Below, piece after piece: positions 1 through 5,070 of a DNA stretch of 5,923 bases. The position numbers and the translations under genes are program-made. The stretch is taken from contig JASIBM010000248.1 of the NCBI GenBank assembly GCA_030045175.1, positions 1 to 5,923 of the forward strand, given 5' to 3'. The notes below the pieces were generated by a model, which was not told the DNA's origin, did not search any database, and saw only the letters and a list, made by a program, of their open reading frames with translations. The stretch's first letter is position 1. Every line of letters starts with the position of its first letter. Source of the stretch: Streptosporangiaceae bacterium (GTDB lineage Bacteria; Actinomycetota; Actinomycetes; Streptosporangiales; Streptosporangiaceae).

Positions 1-48
1 GACCAGCAGAGCTGAACCTCCGCCGAGCTCGCCAGGACGTGGTTAAGC

Positions 49-903
49 GTGAGCTCAGGCAAGCCGTCGACTTCAGCCGCCGATCCGGCCACGGGTCGCG
101 GCCGATCGGGACCTTACGGGGGTAACGTGCCCGGACCGGCGCGCTGGCGTGGCTGGCTGCGCCGGATCGTCTTCGTCGTGACCATGCTGGTCACGACTGC
201 CCTGGCCGCGGGCGCGGTCCTCATGCTCGTCACCCCCTCGGTCAGCAACGCCGAGCGCATCGCGCAGGCCGACGCCGAGCGATACCACTCGGTCTTCCCA
301 GGGCCCCCGGTGCCTTCCAGGTTCGCCGACGCGCTGATCTCGACCGAGGACCACAGGTTCGCTACCGAGCCCGGCGTCGACCCGCTGGCGATCGGCCGGG
401 TGCTGCTCGCCGGGCTAACAGGAAGCGGAAGCGGCCAGCAGGGCGGCGCGACGCTGTACCAGCAGCTAGCGAAGATGCTCTACACCCCTGGGCGGGGCGG
501 CCTCGGCGTCGAGATCGAGCAGGTCGCGCTCGCCATCAAGCTCCGGTACAGCTACCCGCGTTCGCAGATCCTTCGCATGTACGCGGACGTGGCCTATTTC
601 GGCAACGGCTTCTACGGCATAGCGTCGGCGAGCTGCGGATACTTTGGCCGGCCACCCAGCAGGCTGTCCTGGCCGCAGGCGGCGGTGCTTGCCGGGCTCG
701 TGCAGGCGCCGTCAGCCTACGACCCGCTCACCAGCCCCGGCCTGGCCAGGTCGCGCGAGACGCACGTCATCGCCAGGCTGGTCGCCACCGGCGTGCTCAC
801 CAGCAGGCAGGCGACTGCCGCGCTCTCGGTATCGATGCACAGAATGCTGGCCGACGCCGGAAAGTGCCGTGTTTCCCCGCTCGCCTCCAGGCTTCATTCA
901 TAA
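49..903 (+). CDS. Monofunctional GT51 peptidoglycan glycosyltransferase, membrane-anchored
   Basis: This 284-residue protein matches the glycosyltransferase-51 domain of class A penicillin-binding proteins, which polymerises lipid II into glycan strands outside the membrane. A polar Pro/Gly-rich N-terminus (1-38) precedes one membrane helix (about 39-61), then the catalytic domain. Visible motifs are STEDHRF (98-104, with E100 as the expected catalytic acid), GGATLYQQLAK (132-142), YFGNGFYG (183-190) and AAVLAGLVQAPSAYDP (211-226). The protein ends about 58 residues later, with no transpeptidase domain, so it resembles MtgA-type enzymes. Several usual residues differ: E107 stands where EDxxFxxH has His, A134 and Y137 replace Ser and Thr of GxSTxTQQ, and VEIEQ (154-158) replaces RKxxE. 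Activity is therefore not assured. The GTG at 49 is the first start after an in-frame stop at 13-15; an AGGA at 34-37 is a weak, distant ribosome site. The 3' end overlaps the convergent GtrA gene by 10 bp. Confidence 0.87.
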   Translation: MSSGKPSTSAADPATGRGRSGPYGGNVPGPARWRGWLRRIVFVVTMLVTTALAAGAVLMLVTPSVSNAERIAQADAERYHSVFPGPPVPSRFADALISTEDHRFATEPGVDPLAIGRVLLAGLTGSGSGQQGGATLYQQLAKMLYTPGRGGLGVEIEQVALAIKLRYSYPRSQILRMYADVAYFGNGFYGIASASCGYFGRPPSRLSWPQAAVLAGLVQAPSAYDPLTSPGLARSRETHVIARLVATGVLTSRQATAALSVSMHRMLADAGKCRVSPLASRLHS

Positions 904-1484
904 CGCTGCCGTCGGGACGAGGCCTGGCCGGGCGGGCGTACCGCGGACAGGGCGGGCTCCGGGGGCGGCGGCACCGGGGTCGTGCGGCCCCTGCGATGCC
1001 GGCCGCGGCGCAGCCGGGCGATGTGAACCTCCGGCGGTACCCAGACCCACTTGCGGTAGGACCAGAACCTGAACAGCGTGCCAAGCCCGATGCCCGCATT
1101 GAGCGCGACGTAGTTCTCGAGCCTGGTAGACAGGCCAAGCACGTGGTCGCTCACGCCGAGCACCGCGTACTGGATCAGCAGGCCGACGCCGTTGAGCAGG
1201 AAGAAGACCACGGTCTCGCGCTTGGTCCCCCAGCCCTCGCGGTCGGCGAAGCTCCAGTACCTGTTGCCGATGTAGGTCACGACCGTGGCGACGGCCGTCG
1301 CGATCGTGACCGCGGTGAGCACGCCGAGGTGCAGCCAGTCGTGCAGGAACGCGAACGCGACGTTGGTGACGCCGATCCCGATAAGCCCGACTATCCCGAA
1401 CTTGGCGCCCTCGCTGATGAGCTTGCGGAGCTTACCGTAGGCTCCGGCCTGCCCCCTGGAGCCCTGGCTCGGTTCTGCGGGCAT
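894..1484 (-). CDS. GtrA-family four-helix membrane protein (downstream paralogue, basic tail)
   Basis: This 196-residue protein belongs to the GtrA family, small four-helix inner-membrane proteins linked to moving or presenting polyprenyl-phosphate sugars for surface glycan synthesis (for example GtrA in O-antigen glucosylation and mycobacterial Rv3789). Predicted helices lie at about 28-47, 54-73, 90-112 and 126-146. Family signatures are EGAKFGIVGLIG (25-36), NRYWSF (74-79), RETVVFFLLNG (89-99) and FRFWSYRKWVW (138-148). The tail from about 150 to 196 is unusual: rich in Arg and Pro, strongly basic, and probably cytoplasmic. The ATG at 1484 lies 3 nt after the stop of the upstream paralogue, so the two are almost certainly co-transcribed and translationally coupled. 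A GAGAG directly abuts the ATG, giving a poor ribosome site of its own. The stop (894-896) lies within the end of the convergent GT51 gene. The substrate cannot be read from the sequence. Confidence 0.9.
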   Translation of the reverse strand: MPAEPSQGSRGQAGAYGKLRKLISEGAKFGIVGLIGIGVTNVAFAFLHDWLHLGVLTAVTIATAVATVVTYIGNRYWSFADREGWGTKRETVVFFLLNGVGLLIQYAVLGVSDHVLGLSTRLENYVALNAGIGLGTLFRFWSYRKWVWVPPEVHIARLRRGRHRRGRTTPVPPPPEPALSAVRPPGQASSRRQRYE

Positions 1485-1487
1485 CTC

Positions 1488-2006
1488 TCAATGCGGTGTC
1501 GCGTGCTCGTCCTGCGCCGGCCTGGCGCCGCCGGAAGCCGAGGCGAGCACGGGCTCAAGCTCTTCGTGGTCCTCGGCTGCCGGTGCCGGCGCGGCCCAGA
1601 CCCACTTGCGGTAGGACCAGAACCTGAACAGGGTGCCAAGCACGATGCCGACGTTGCTCGCGATGTTGTTCGGGAGCCTGCCGTGCAGGTCAAGCCCGTA
1701 GTAGGTGATGCCGACCGCGGCCCACTGGATGAGCAGCCCGAAGCCGTTGAGCACGAAGAACATCACGGTCTCGCGCGGCACGCTGGTCCGCTCGCGGTGC
1801 CTGAAGCTCCAGTACCTGTTGGCGACGTAGCTGATGACCGTCGTCACGATCACCGCGATGGTGGCCGCCTTCAGCGGCCCGATGCTCAGCAGGGCGTTGT
1901 TGACCAGGTTGTAGATGACGACGCCGATGATGCCGATGATGCCGAACTTGGCGCCCTCATGAATGAGCTGCCTGAAACGCTCGTAGAGTCTTCGGGCACT
2001 ACTCAC
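1488..2006 (-). CDS. GtrA-family four-helix membrane protein (upstream paralogue, acidic tail)
   Basis: This 172-residue GtrA-family protein is the first gene of the minus-strand pair and a clear paralogue of the next. Helices are at about 21-41, 44-64, 78-101 and 113-133. Shared signatures are EGAKFGIIGIIG (17-28), NRYWSF (63-68), RETVMFFVLNGFGLLIQ (78-94) and FRFWSYRKWVW (127-137). The two align with a single net 3-codon length difference in the stretch between the KFG motif and NRYWSF. The tail from about 138 to 172 is Ala/Pro-rich and acidic (EDHEELEP, then QDEH), opposite in charge to the partner's tail. The GTG at 2006 is chosen because GGAGGA (2012-2017 on the minus strand) sits 5 nt upstream of it. 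A role in membrane transfer of lipid-linked sugar follows from the family. Pairing with the neighbour as a heteromer is inference. Confidence 0.9.
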   Translation of the reverse strand: MSSARRLYERFRQLIHEGAKFGIIGIIGVVIYNLVNNALLSIGPLKAATIAVIVTTVISYVANRYWSFRHRERTSVPRETVMFFVLNGFGLLIQWAAVGITYYGLDLHGRLPNNIASNVGIVLGTLFRFWSYRKWVWAAPAPAAEDHEELEPVLASASGGARPAQDEHATPH

Positions 2007-2011
2007 GCGGG

Positions 2012-2017
2012 TCCTCC
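2012..2017 (-). promoter_or_regulatory. Ribosome binding site of the GtrA operon
   Basis: The minus strand reads GGAGGA, 5 nt before the GTG at 2006. It is the strongest Shine-Dalgarno match near this start and fixes the start codon. Confidence 0.7.
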
Positions 2018-2114
2018 GTCCGATCGGTCATCTGGCGGTGCTACCCCGCACCAGAGGGCATCAATGCGCTGTTGGCTGCAAGATTACCGCGTCGTCAGGA
2101 CCGCGTGGCGTACT

Positions 2115-2131
2115 GCGCGAATCACTCGCGC
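2115..2131. repeat. Short inverted repeat, possible operator
   Basis: The arms GCGCGA (2115-2120) and TCGCGC (2126-2131) are perfect complements around a 5-nt centre, ATCAC. It lies midway between the two divergent operons, where a regulator site would be expected. Six-base GC arms can easily arise by chance in this base composition, so an operator role is only a suggestion. Confidence 0.25.
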
Positions 2132-2166
2132 CGGTCACAAATCATTCGGAGGCTGTCAGCCCCTGC

Positions 2167-2174
2167 GGGTAGGG
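2167..2174 (+). promoter_or_regulatory. Ribosome binding site of the ABC ATPase gene
   Basis: GGGTAGGG ends 8 nt before the GTG at 2183. It favours this start over the TTG at 2072 and the ATG at 2198, neither of which has a comparable site. Confidence 0.55.
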
Positions 2175-2182
2175 TCTGCGGC

Positions 2183-3118
2183 GTGGCTGACAGCGGCATG
2201 CTGATCCGCGCCAGGGGCCTGGTCAAGAGGTTCGGCGACTTCACCGCGGTGGACGGGATCGACTTCGACCTGCACCGTGGCGAGGTGCTCGGCTTCCTCG
2301 GACCGAACGGCGCTGGCAAGTCATCGACCATGCGCATGATCGGCTGCGTCTCGCCGCCGTCCGGCGGCGAGCTGTCCATACTCGGCCTCGACCCGGTGCG
2401 CGACGGCCCGGCGATCAGGGCCAGGCTGGGCGTGGTGCCGCAGGAGGACACCCTCGACGTCGAGCTGACCGTCTGGGAGAACCTGCTTATCTACGGTCGC
2501 TACTTTGGCCTGCGTCGCGACGTCATCTCCGAGCGCGCCACGCGCCTGCTCGAGTTCGTCCAGCTCAGCGACCGGGCCTCGGATCAGGTGGAGCCGCTCT
2601 CTGGCGGCATGAAGCGGCGGCTGACCATAGCCAGGTCGCTGATCAGCGAACCGGAGATCTTGCTGCTTGACGAGCCCACGACCGGGCTGGACCCGCAAGC
2701 CAGGCACATCGTCTGGGACCGGTTGTACCGGCTGAAACGCGACGGCGTCACGCTGATCTTGACCACGCACTACATGGACGAGGCCGAGCAGCTATGTGAC
2801 AGGCTCGTCGTGATGCACGGCGGCAAGATCGCCGCCGAGGGCTCGCCGCGAGAGCTGATCTCCACGTACTCCAGCCCGGAGGTGCTCGAACTGCGCTTCA
2901 AGCCAGACGAGCACGAGCAGGCGGCGGAGAAGCTGGCCCACGTGGCTGTTGACCGGATGGAAGTGCTGGCGGACCGGATCCTGCTCTACTCGGGCGACGG
3001 CGACCAGGCCCTTGCGGCCGTGCGGGCTCTTTGCCTCGAGCCCGTGACGTCGCTGGTCCGCCGGAGCACGCTCGAGGACGTCTTCCTGCGGCTGACCGGC
3101 CGACGGCTGGAGGACTAG
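2183..3118 (+). CDS. ABC-2 exporter ATP-binding subunit (NodI/DrrA-like)
   Basis: This 311-residue cytoplasmic ATPase powers the permeases encoded next to it. All nucleotide-binding motifs are intact: Walker A GPNGAGKS (40-47), Q-loop Q87 in VVPQEDTL, signature LSGGM (139-143), Walker B ILLLDEP (159-165), D-loop GLDP (168-171) and switch histidine H196 in LTTHYMDEAE. The stretches around ENLLIYGRYFGL, LSGGMKRRLTIARSLI and TTGLDPQARH closely resemble NodI, the ATPase of the rhizobial lipo-oligosaccharide exporter, and DrrA-type drug exporters. The C-terminal part ends with TLEDVFLRLTGR, standard for ABC-2 ATPases. The GTG at 2183 is chosen for its upstream GGGTAGGG; a TTG at 2072 would add 37 residues with no family resemblance. 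The stop overlaps the next start by one base (TAGTG), indicating coupled translation. The family assignment is firm; the substrate is unknown. Confidence 0.93.
   Translation: MADSGMLIRARGLVKRFGDFTAVDGIDFDLHRGEVLGFLGPNGAGKSSTMRMIGCVSPPSGGELSILGLDPVRDGPAIRARLGVVPQEDTLDVELTVWENLLIYGRYFGLRRDVISERATRLLEFVQLSDRASDQVEPLSGGMKRRLTIARSLISEPEILLLDEPTTGLDPQARHIVWDRLYRLKRDGVTLILTTHYMDEAEQLCDRLVVMHGGKIAAEGSPRELISTYSSPEVLELRFKPDEHEQAAEKLAHVAVDRMEVLADRILLYSGDGDQALAAVRALCLEPVTSLVRRSTLEDVFLRLTGRRLED
3108..3113 (+). promoter_or_regulatory. Ribosome binding site of the first permease
   Basis: TGGAGG lies inside the last codons of the ATPase gene, 4 nt before the GTG at 3118. It supports that start over a position 87 nt upstream in the same frame. 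Confidence 0.6.
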
Positions 3119-3912
3119 TGGCCGCGACGCTCGCCCAAGAGCCTGCCGACCGCTGGCTCGCCGTCAGGCAACTGCGGTTCTGGATCACGAACTACCGGCG
3201 CACCTGGCGCGGATCGATCTACACGGGCGTGCTCAATCCCGTGCTGTACCTGGGCGCGATGGGCCTAGGACTTGGCGCGCTCGTGGACGCCCACGGGACC
3301 GCTCGCCTAGGCGGCGTCAGCTACCTGGTCTACCTGGCCCCCGGGCTGATGGCAGCCGAGGCGATGCAGACCGCGATGGGCGAGTCGACCTATCCGGTGT
3401 TCGGATCGTTCAAGTGGCTGAAGACTTACCAGGCGGCGACCGCGTCGCCGCTCCGGCCCGCCGACCTGTTCCACGGGCACCTGCTCTTCACGACCCTGCG
3501 GCTGCTCATGAACGCGGTCGTGTTCCTGGTGGTGATGACGGCGTTCGGCGCGGCGACCTCGCCCTGGGTGCTCGCCTGCGTGCCCGCGGCCGTGCTCACC
3601 GGGCTCGCCTTCGCCGCGCCGATCGAGGCGTTCGCGATGACCTGCGCCAAGGAAAACGCGTTCGCCTTGCTGTTGCGCTTCGGGATCATCCCGATGTTCT
3701 TGTTCTCCGGCACGTTCTTTCCCGTGCCCGCCGCACTGCTGCCGCTCGCCTACGCGACCCCGCTATGGCACGGCGTGGAGTTGTGCCGCTCGCTCAGCCT
3801 CGGCACGGCCCAGCCCGGCGCGACCGCCGTGCACGTCGGCTACCTGGTCGCGGTCACCACACTCGGCGTGCTGTGGGGCAACCGGACATATCGCCGGAGG
3901 CTCTATGCCTGA
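3118..3912 (+). CDS. ABC-2 type permease, first subunit (NodJ-like)
   Basis: This 264-residue membrane protein is the first of two permeases served by the upstream ATPase. A short N-terminal cytoplasmic segment contains the RQLRFWITNYRRTWRGS stretch (17-33), typical of NodJ/DrrB proteins just before helix 1. About six helices follow, near 33-53, 68-88, 123-143, 150-172, 183-203 and 236-254. Recognisable motifs are YLVYLAPGLMAAEAMQTA (69-86), the E-S-T-Y at 89-92, and IPMFLFSGTFFPV (191-203), the usual ABC-2 signature before the last loop. The C-terminus is basic (NRTYRRRLYA). The GTG at 3118 overlaps the ATPase stop by one base, and the 3' end overlaps the next permease by 8 bp, so the three genes form one coupled operon. 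It probably forms a heterodimer with the next protein. The cargo is unknown; a hydrophobic or lipid-linked compound fits the family. Confidence 0.9.
   Translation: MAATLAQEPADRWLAVRQLRFWITNYRRTWRGSIYTGVLNPVLYLGAMGLGLGALVDAHGTARLGGVSYLVYLAPGLMAAEAMQTAMGESTYPVFGSFKWLKTYQAATASPLRPADLFHGHLLFTTLRLLMNAVVFLVVMTAFGAATSPWVLACVPAAVLTGLAFAAPIEAFAMTCAKENAFALLLRFGIIPMFLFSGTFFPVPAALLPLAYATPLWHGVELCRSLSLGTAQPGATAVHVGYLVAVTTLGVLWGNRTYRRRLYA
3896..3900 (+). promoter_or_regulatory. Ribosome binding site of the second permease
   Basis: GGAGG lies within the end of the first permease gene, 4 nt before the ATG at 3905, and supports that start codon. Confidence 0.6.
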
Positions 3913-4801
3913 GCGCCCGCACCAGACGCCCGCGCCCGACGCGGCCAGCGGCCTGCTCACGCGCGCGCAGGAGTTGCCGCTGCGCATCCTGCCTGTCGCG
4001 ATGCTCAGGACGCGGCCAGCGGGACGTACCGGACTCGGCGGCCGCCGCAGCGCCCACCTGATCGAGCGTCACGCCAGGGCCTACCGCCACACCTGGGGCA
4101 TTTTGCTCTCTGGCTTCTTCGAGCCGCTTTTCTACCTGCTGTCGATCGGGGTCGGGCTCGGCAAGCTGGTCGGCTCGGTCACCGGGCCCGGCGGCCACCA
4201 CATCAGCTTCACGAGCTTCGTGGCTCCCGCCTTGCTCGCCACGGCGGCGATGAACGGCGCCGTGGCAGACTCCACCTACAACGTGTTCTTCCGGATGAAG
4301 TACGCGAAGCTCTACGATTCCGCGCTGGCGACGCCCATGCGAGCCGACGAGATCGCGCTCGGCGAGATCGGCTGGGCGCTGCTCAGGGGTGGCCTCTACG
4401 CGGTGGCGTTCATGATCGTCATGCTGGCAATGGGCTTGATCCACTCGGCCTGGGCGGCGGCGGCGGTACCGGTGGCCCTGCTGATCGGCTTTGCCTTCGC
4501 TGGCGCTGGGCTGGCGGCCACCACGTACATGCGTAGCTGGCAGCACTTCGAGTTCGTCATGCTGGCGACGCTGCCGATGTTCTTGTTCTCGACCACGTTC
4601 TACCCGCTCAGCGTCTACCCGCGGCCGATCCAGGTCATCGTCGAGTGCACGCCCCTGTACCAGGGCGTGGCGCTGCTGCGCGGGCTCGCGCTCGGAGCGG
4701 TCGGCCCGGCGCTGCTCTGGAACGCGGCCTACCTCGCGGTCATGGGCACGGGCGGCCTCTACCTGGCGGGCCGGCGGATCGGCATGCTGCTGCTCAGATA
4801 G
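3905..4801 (+). CDS. ABC-2 type permease, second subunit (NodJ-like)
   Basis: This 298-residue membrane protein is the second permease of the exporter. It is longer than its partner because residues 1-50 form a hydrophilic Pro/Arg-rich N-terminal extension with no recognisable domain. The core starts with ERHARAYRHTWGILLSGFFE (54-73). About six helices lie near 66-88, 101-121, 157-177, 181-204, 216-236 and 269-289. Motifs parallel to the first permease are FVAPALLATAAMNGA (105-119), D-S-T-Y (122-125) and LPMFLFSTTFYPLSVYP (223-239), followed by TPLYQGVALLRGL (249-261). These match NodJ-type permeases. The ATG at 3905 overlaps the previous gene by 8 bp and has GGAGG 4 nt upstream. The protein ends at a TAG (4799-4801), and the hairpins downstream probably end the operon. 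The two permeases share a fold and motifs but are clearly diverged, which suggests an obligate heterodimer (inference). Confidence 0.9.
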   Translation: MPERPHQTPAPDAASGLLTRAQELPLRILPVAMLRTRPAGRTGLGGRRSAHLIERHARAYRHTWGILLSGFFEPLFYLLSIGVGLGKLVGSVTGPGGHHISFTSFVAPALLATAAMNGAVADSTYNVFFRMKYAKLYDSALATPMRADEIALGEIGWALLRGGLYAVAFMIVMLAMGLIHSAWAAAAVPVALLIGFAFAGAGLAATTYMRSWQHFEFVMLATLPMFLFSTTFYPLSVYPRPIQVIVECTPLYQGVALLRGLALGAVGPALLWNAAYLAVMGTGGLYLAGRRIGMLLLR

Positions 4802-4868
4802 CGCTCCGGCTAGCCTCGCCGCGTCGCCGCACCGGCCACCCGCCCAGCCACGCCAGCCCGCAGGCAAC

Positions 4869-4899
4869 CCGGACCGCCCTCTCGGCGGGGGGCGTCCGG
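4869..4899. terminator. Imperfect hairpin, possible terminator of the ABC operon
   Basis: CCGGACCGCCC (4869-4879) pairs with GGGCGTCCGG (4890-4899) with one bulged C, around a 10-nt loop. It lies about 70 nt after the permease stop. No run of T follows, as is common for actinomycete terminators, so function is inferred from position and stability. Confidence 0.45.
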
Positions 4900-4918
4900 G
4901 CCACCGGCACGAGGCTGG

Positions 4919-4950
4919 TGCCTGGCCGGAACGGGGGCTCCGGCCAGGCA
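4919..4950. terminator. Perfect 12-bp hairpin, likely bidirectional terminator
   Basis: TGCCTGGCCGGA (4919-4930) and TCCGGCCAGGCA (4939-4950) are perfect reverse complements around an 8-nt loop, ACGGGGGC. The GC-rich stem would be very stable in RNA from either strand. Its place between two convergent genes suits a bidirectional terminator. No T tract flanks it on either side. Confidence 0.65.
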
Positions 4951-4989
4951 GGCGCCGGCACAAGGCGCCGACACAGGGCGCCGACACGG
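4951..4989. repeat. Three tandem 13-bp repeats
   Basis: Three head-to-tail units begin with GGCGCC: GGCGCCGGCACAA (4951-4963), GGCGCCGACACAG (4964-4976) and GGCGCCGACACGG (4977-4989). The last two units differ at one base; the first differs from the second at two. The array starts directly at the base of the perfect hairpin. The units are non-coding in my annotation. The origin could be slippage; a protein-binding role is possible but unsupported. Confidence 0.75.
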
Positions 4990-5070
4990 TGGGGGTGGTG
5001 GGCACCCTATGCGCGGTGCGTCCCTTCGGTATCCAGGCTGCCGCGCGGCGAGGGCCCGCGGGACACGGCC

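Larger units (their letters stand above)
2007..2182. promoter_or_regulatory. Divergent intergenic region between GtrA operon and ABC operon
   Basis: About 176 bp separate two divergently read operons, so promoters for both should lie here. I found no convincing -35/-10 pair on either strand. The weak minus-strand candidate TTGATG ... TAGCAC has only a 15-nt spacer. The region holds a short inverted repeat at 2115-2131, listed separately. An open frame runs through it in phase with the ATPase gene from a TTG at 2072, but nothing in that stretch looks like protein conserved in the ABC family. Confidence 0.5.
4802..5070. other. Convergent intergenic region with hairpins and tandem repeats
   Basis: About 269 bp lie between the stop of the second permease and the stop of the sigma factor, which read towards each other. 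No credible gene is visible. In particular, the sigma factor has no following reading frame carrying an anti-sigma HxxxCxxC motif. The region contains two hairpins (4869-4899 and 4919-4950) and a block of three 13-bp repeats (4951-4989), listed separately. Confidence 0.7.

Noticed and set aside
1..15. Possible tail of an upstream gene ending at the TGA at 13-15
   Set aside because: Only four codons are visible, far too little to call a gene; the stop is useful only for bounding the GT51 start.
2072..2182. N-terminal extension of the ABC ATPase from a TTG start
   Set aside because: No ribosome site was seen, the 37 residues do not resemble ABC ATPases, and the GTG at 2183 has a good site.
864..2204. 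Long plus-strand open frame (446 codons) opposite both GtrA genes, with a repeated PLAVGPEPEQ stretch
   Set aside because: It is antisense to two clear membrane protein genes, and its internal repeat simply mirrors the duplicated GtrA coding DNA. The composition is that of a GC-driven shadow frame.
3031..3117. Longer start for the first permease inside the ATPase gene
   Set aside because: It would overlap the ATPase gene by 88 bp; the GTG at 3118 has TGGAGG 4 nt upstream and the usual one-base overlap.
3691..4590. 17-bp identity between the two permease genes (3691-3707 and 4574-4590)
   Set aside because: It encodes the shared PMFLFS motif; at this length it is explained by protein conservation and biased codon use.
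3854..5005. Long minus-strand open frame (383 codons) opposite the second permease and the intergenic region
   Set aside because: The translation is a low-complexity Arg/Glu/Gln/Ala mix with no domain, the antisense image of a hydrophobic permease. I looked here for an anti-sigma HxxxCxxC motif and found none.
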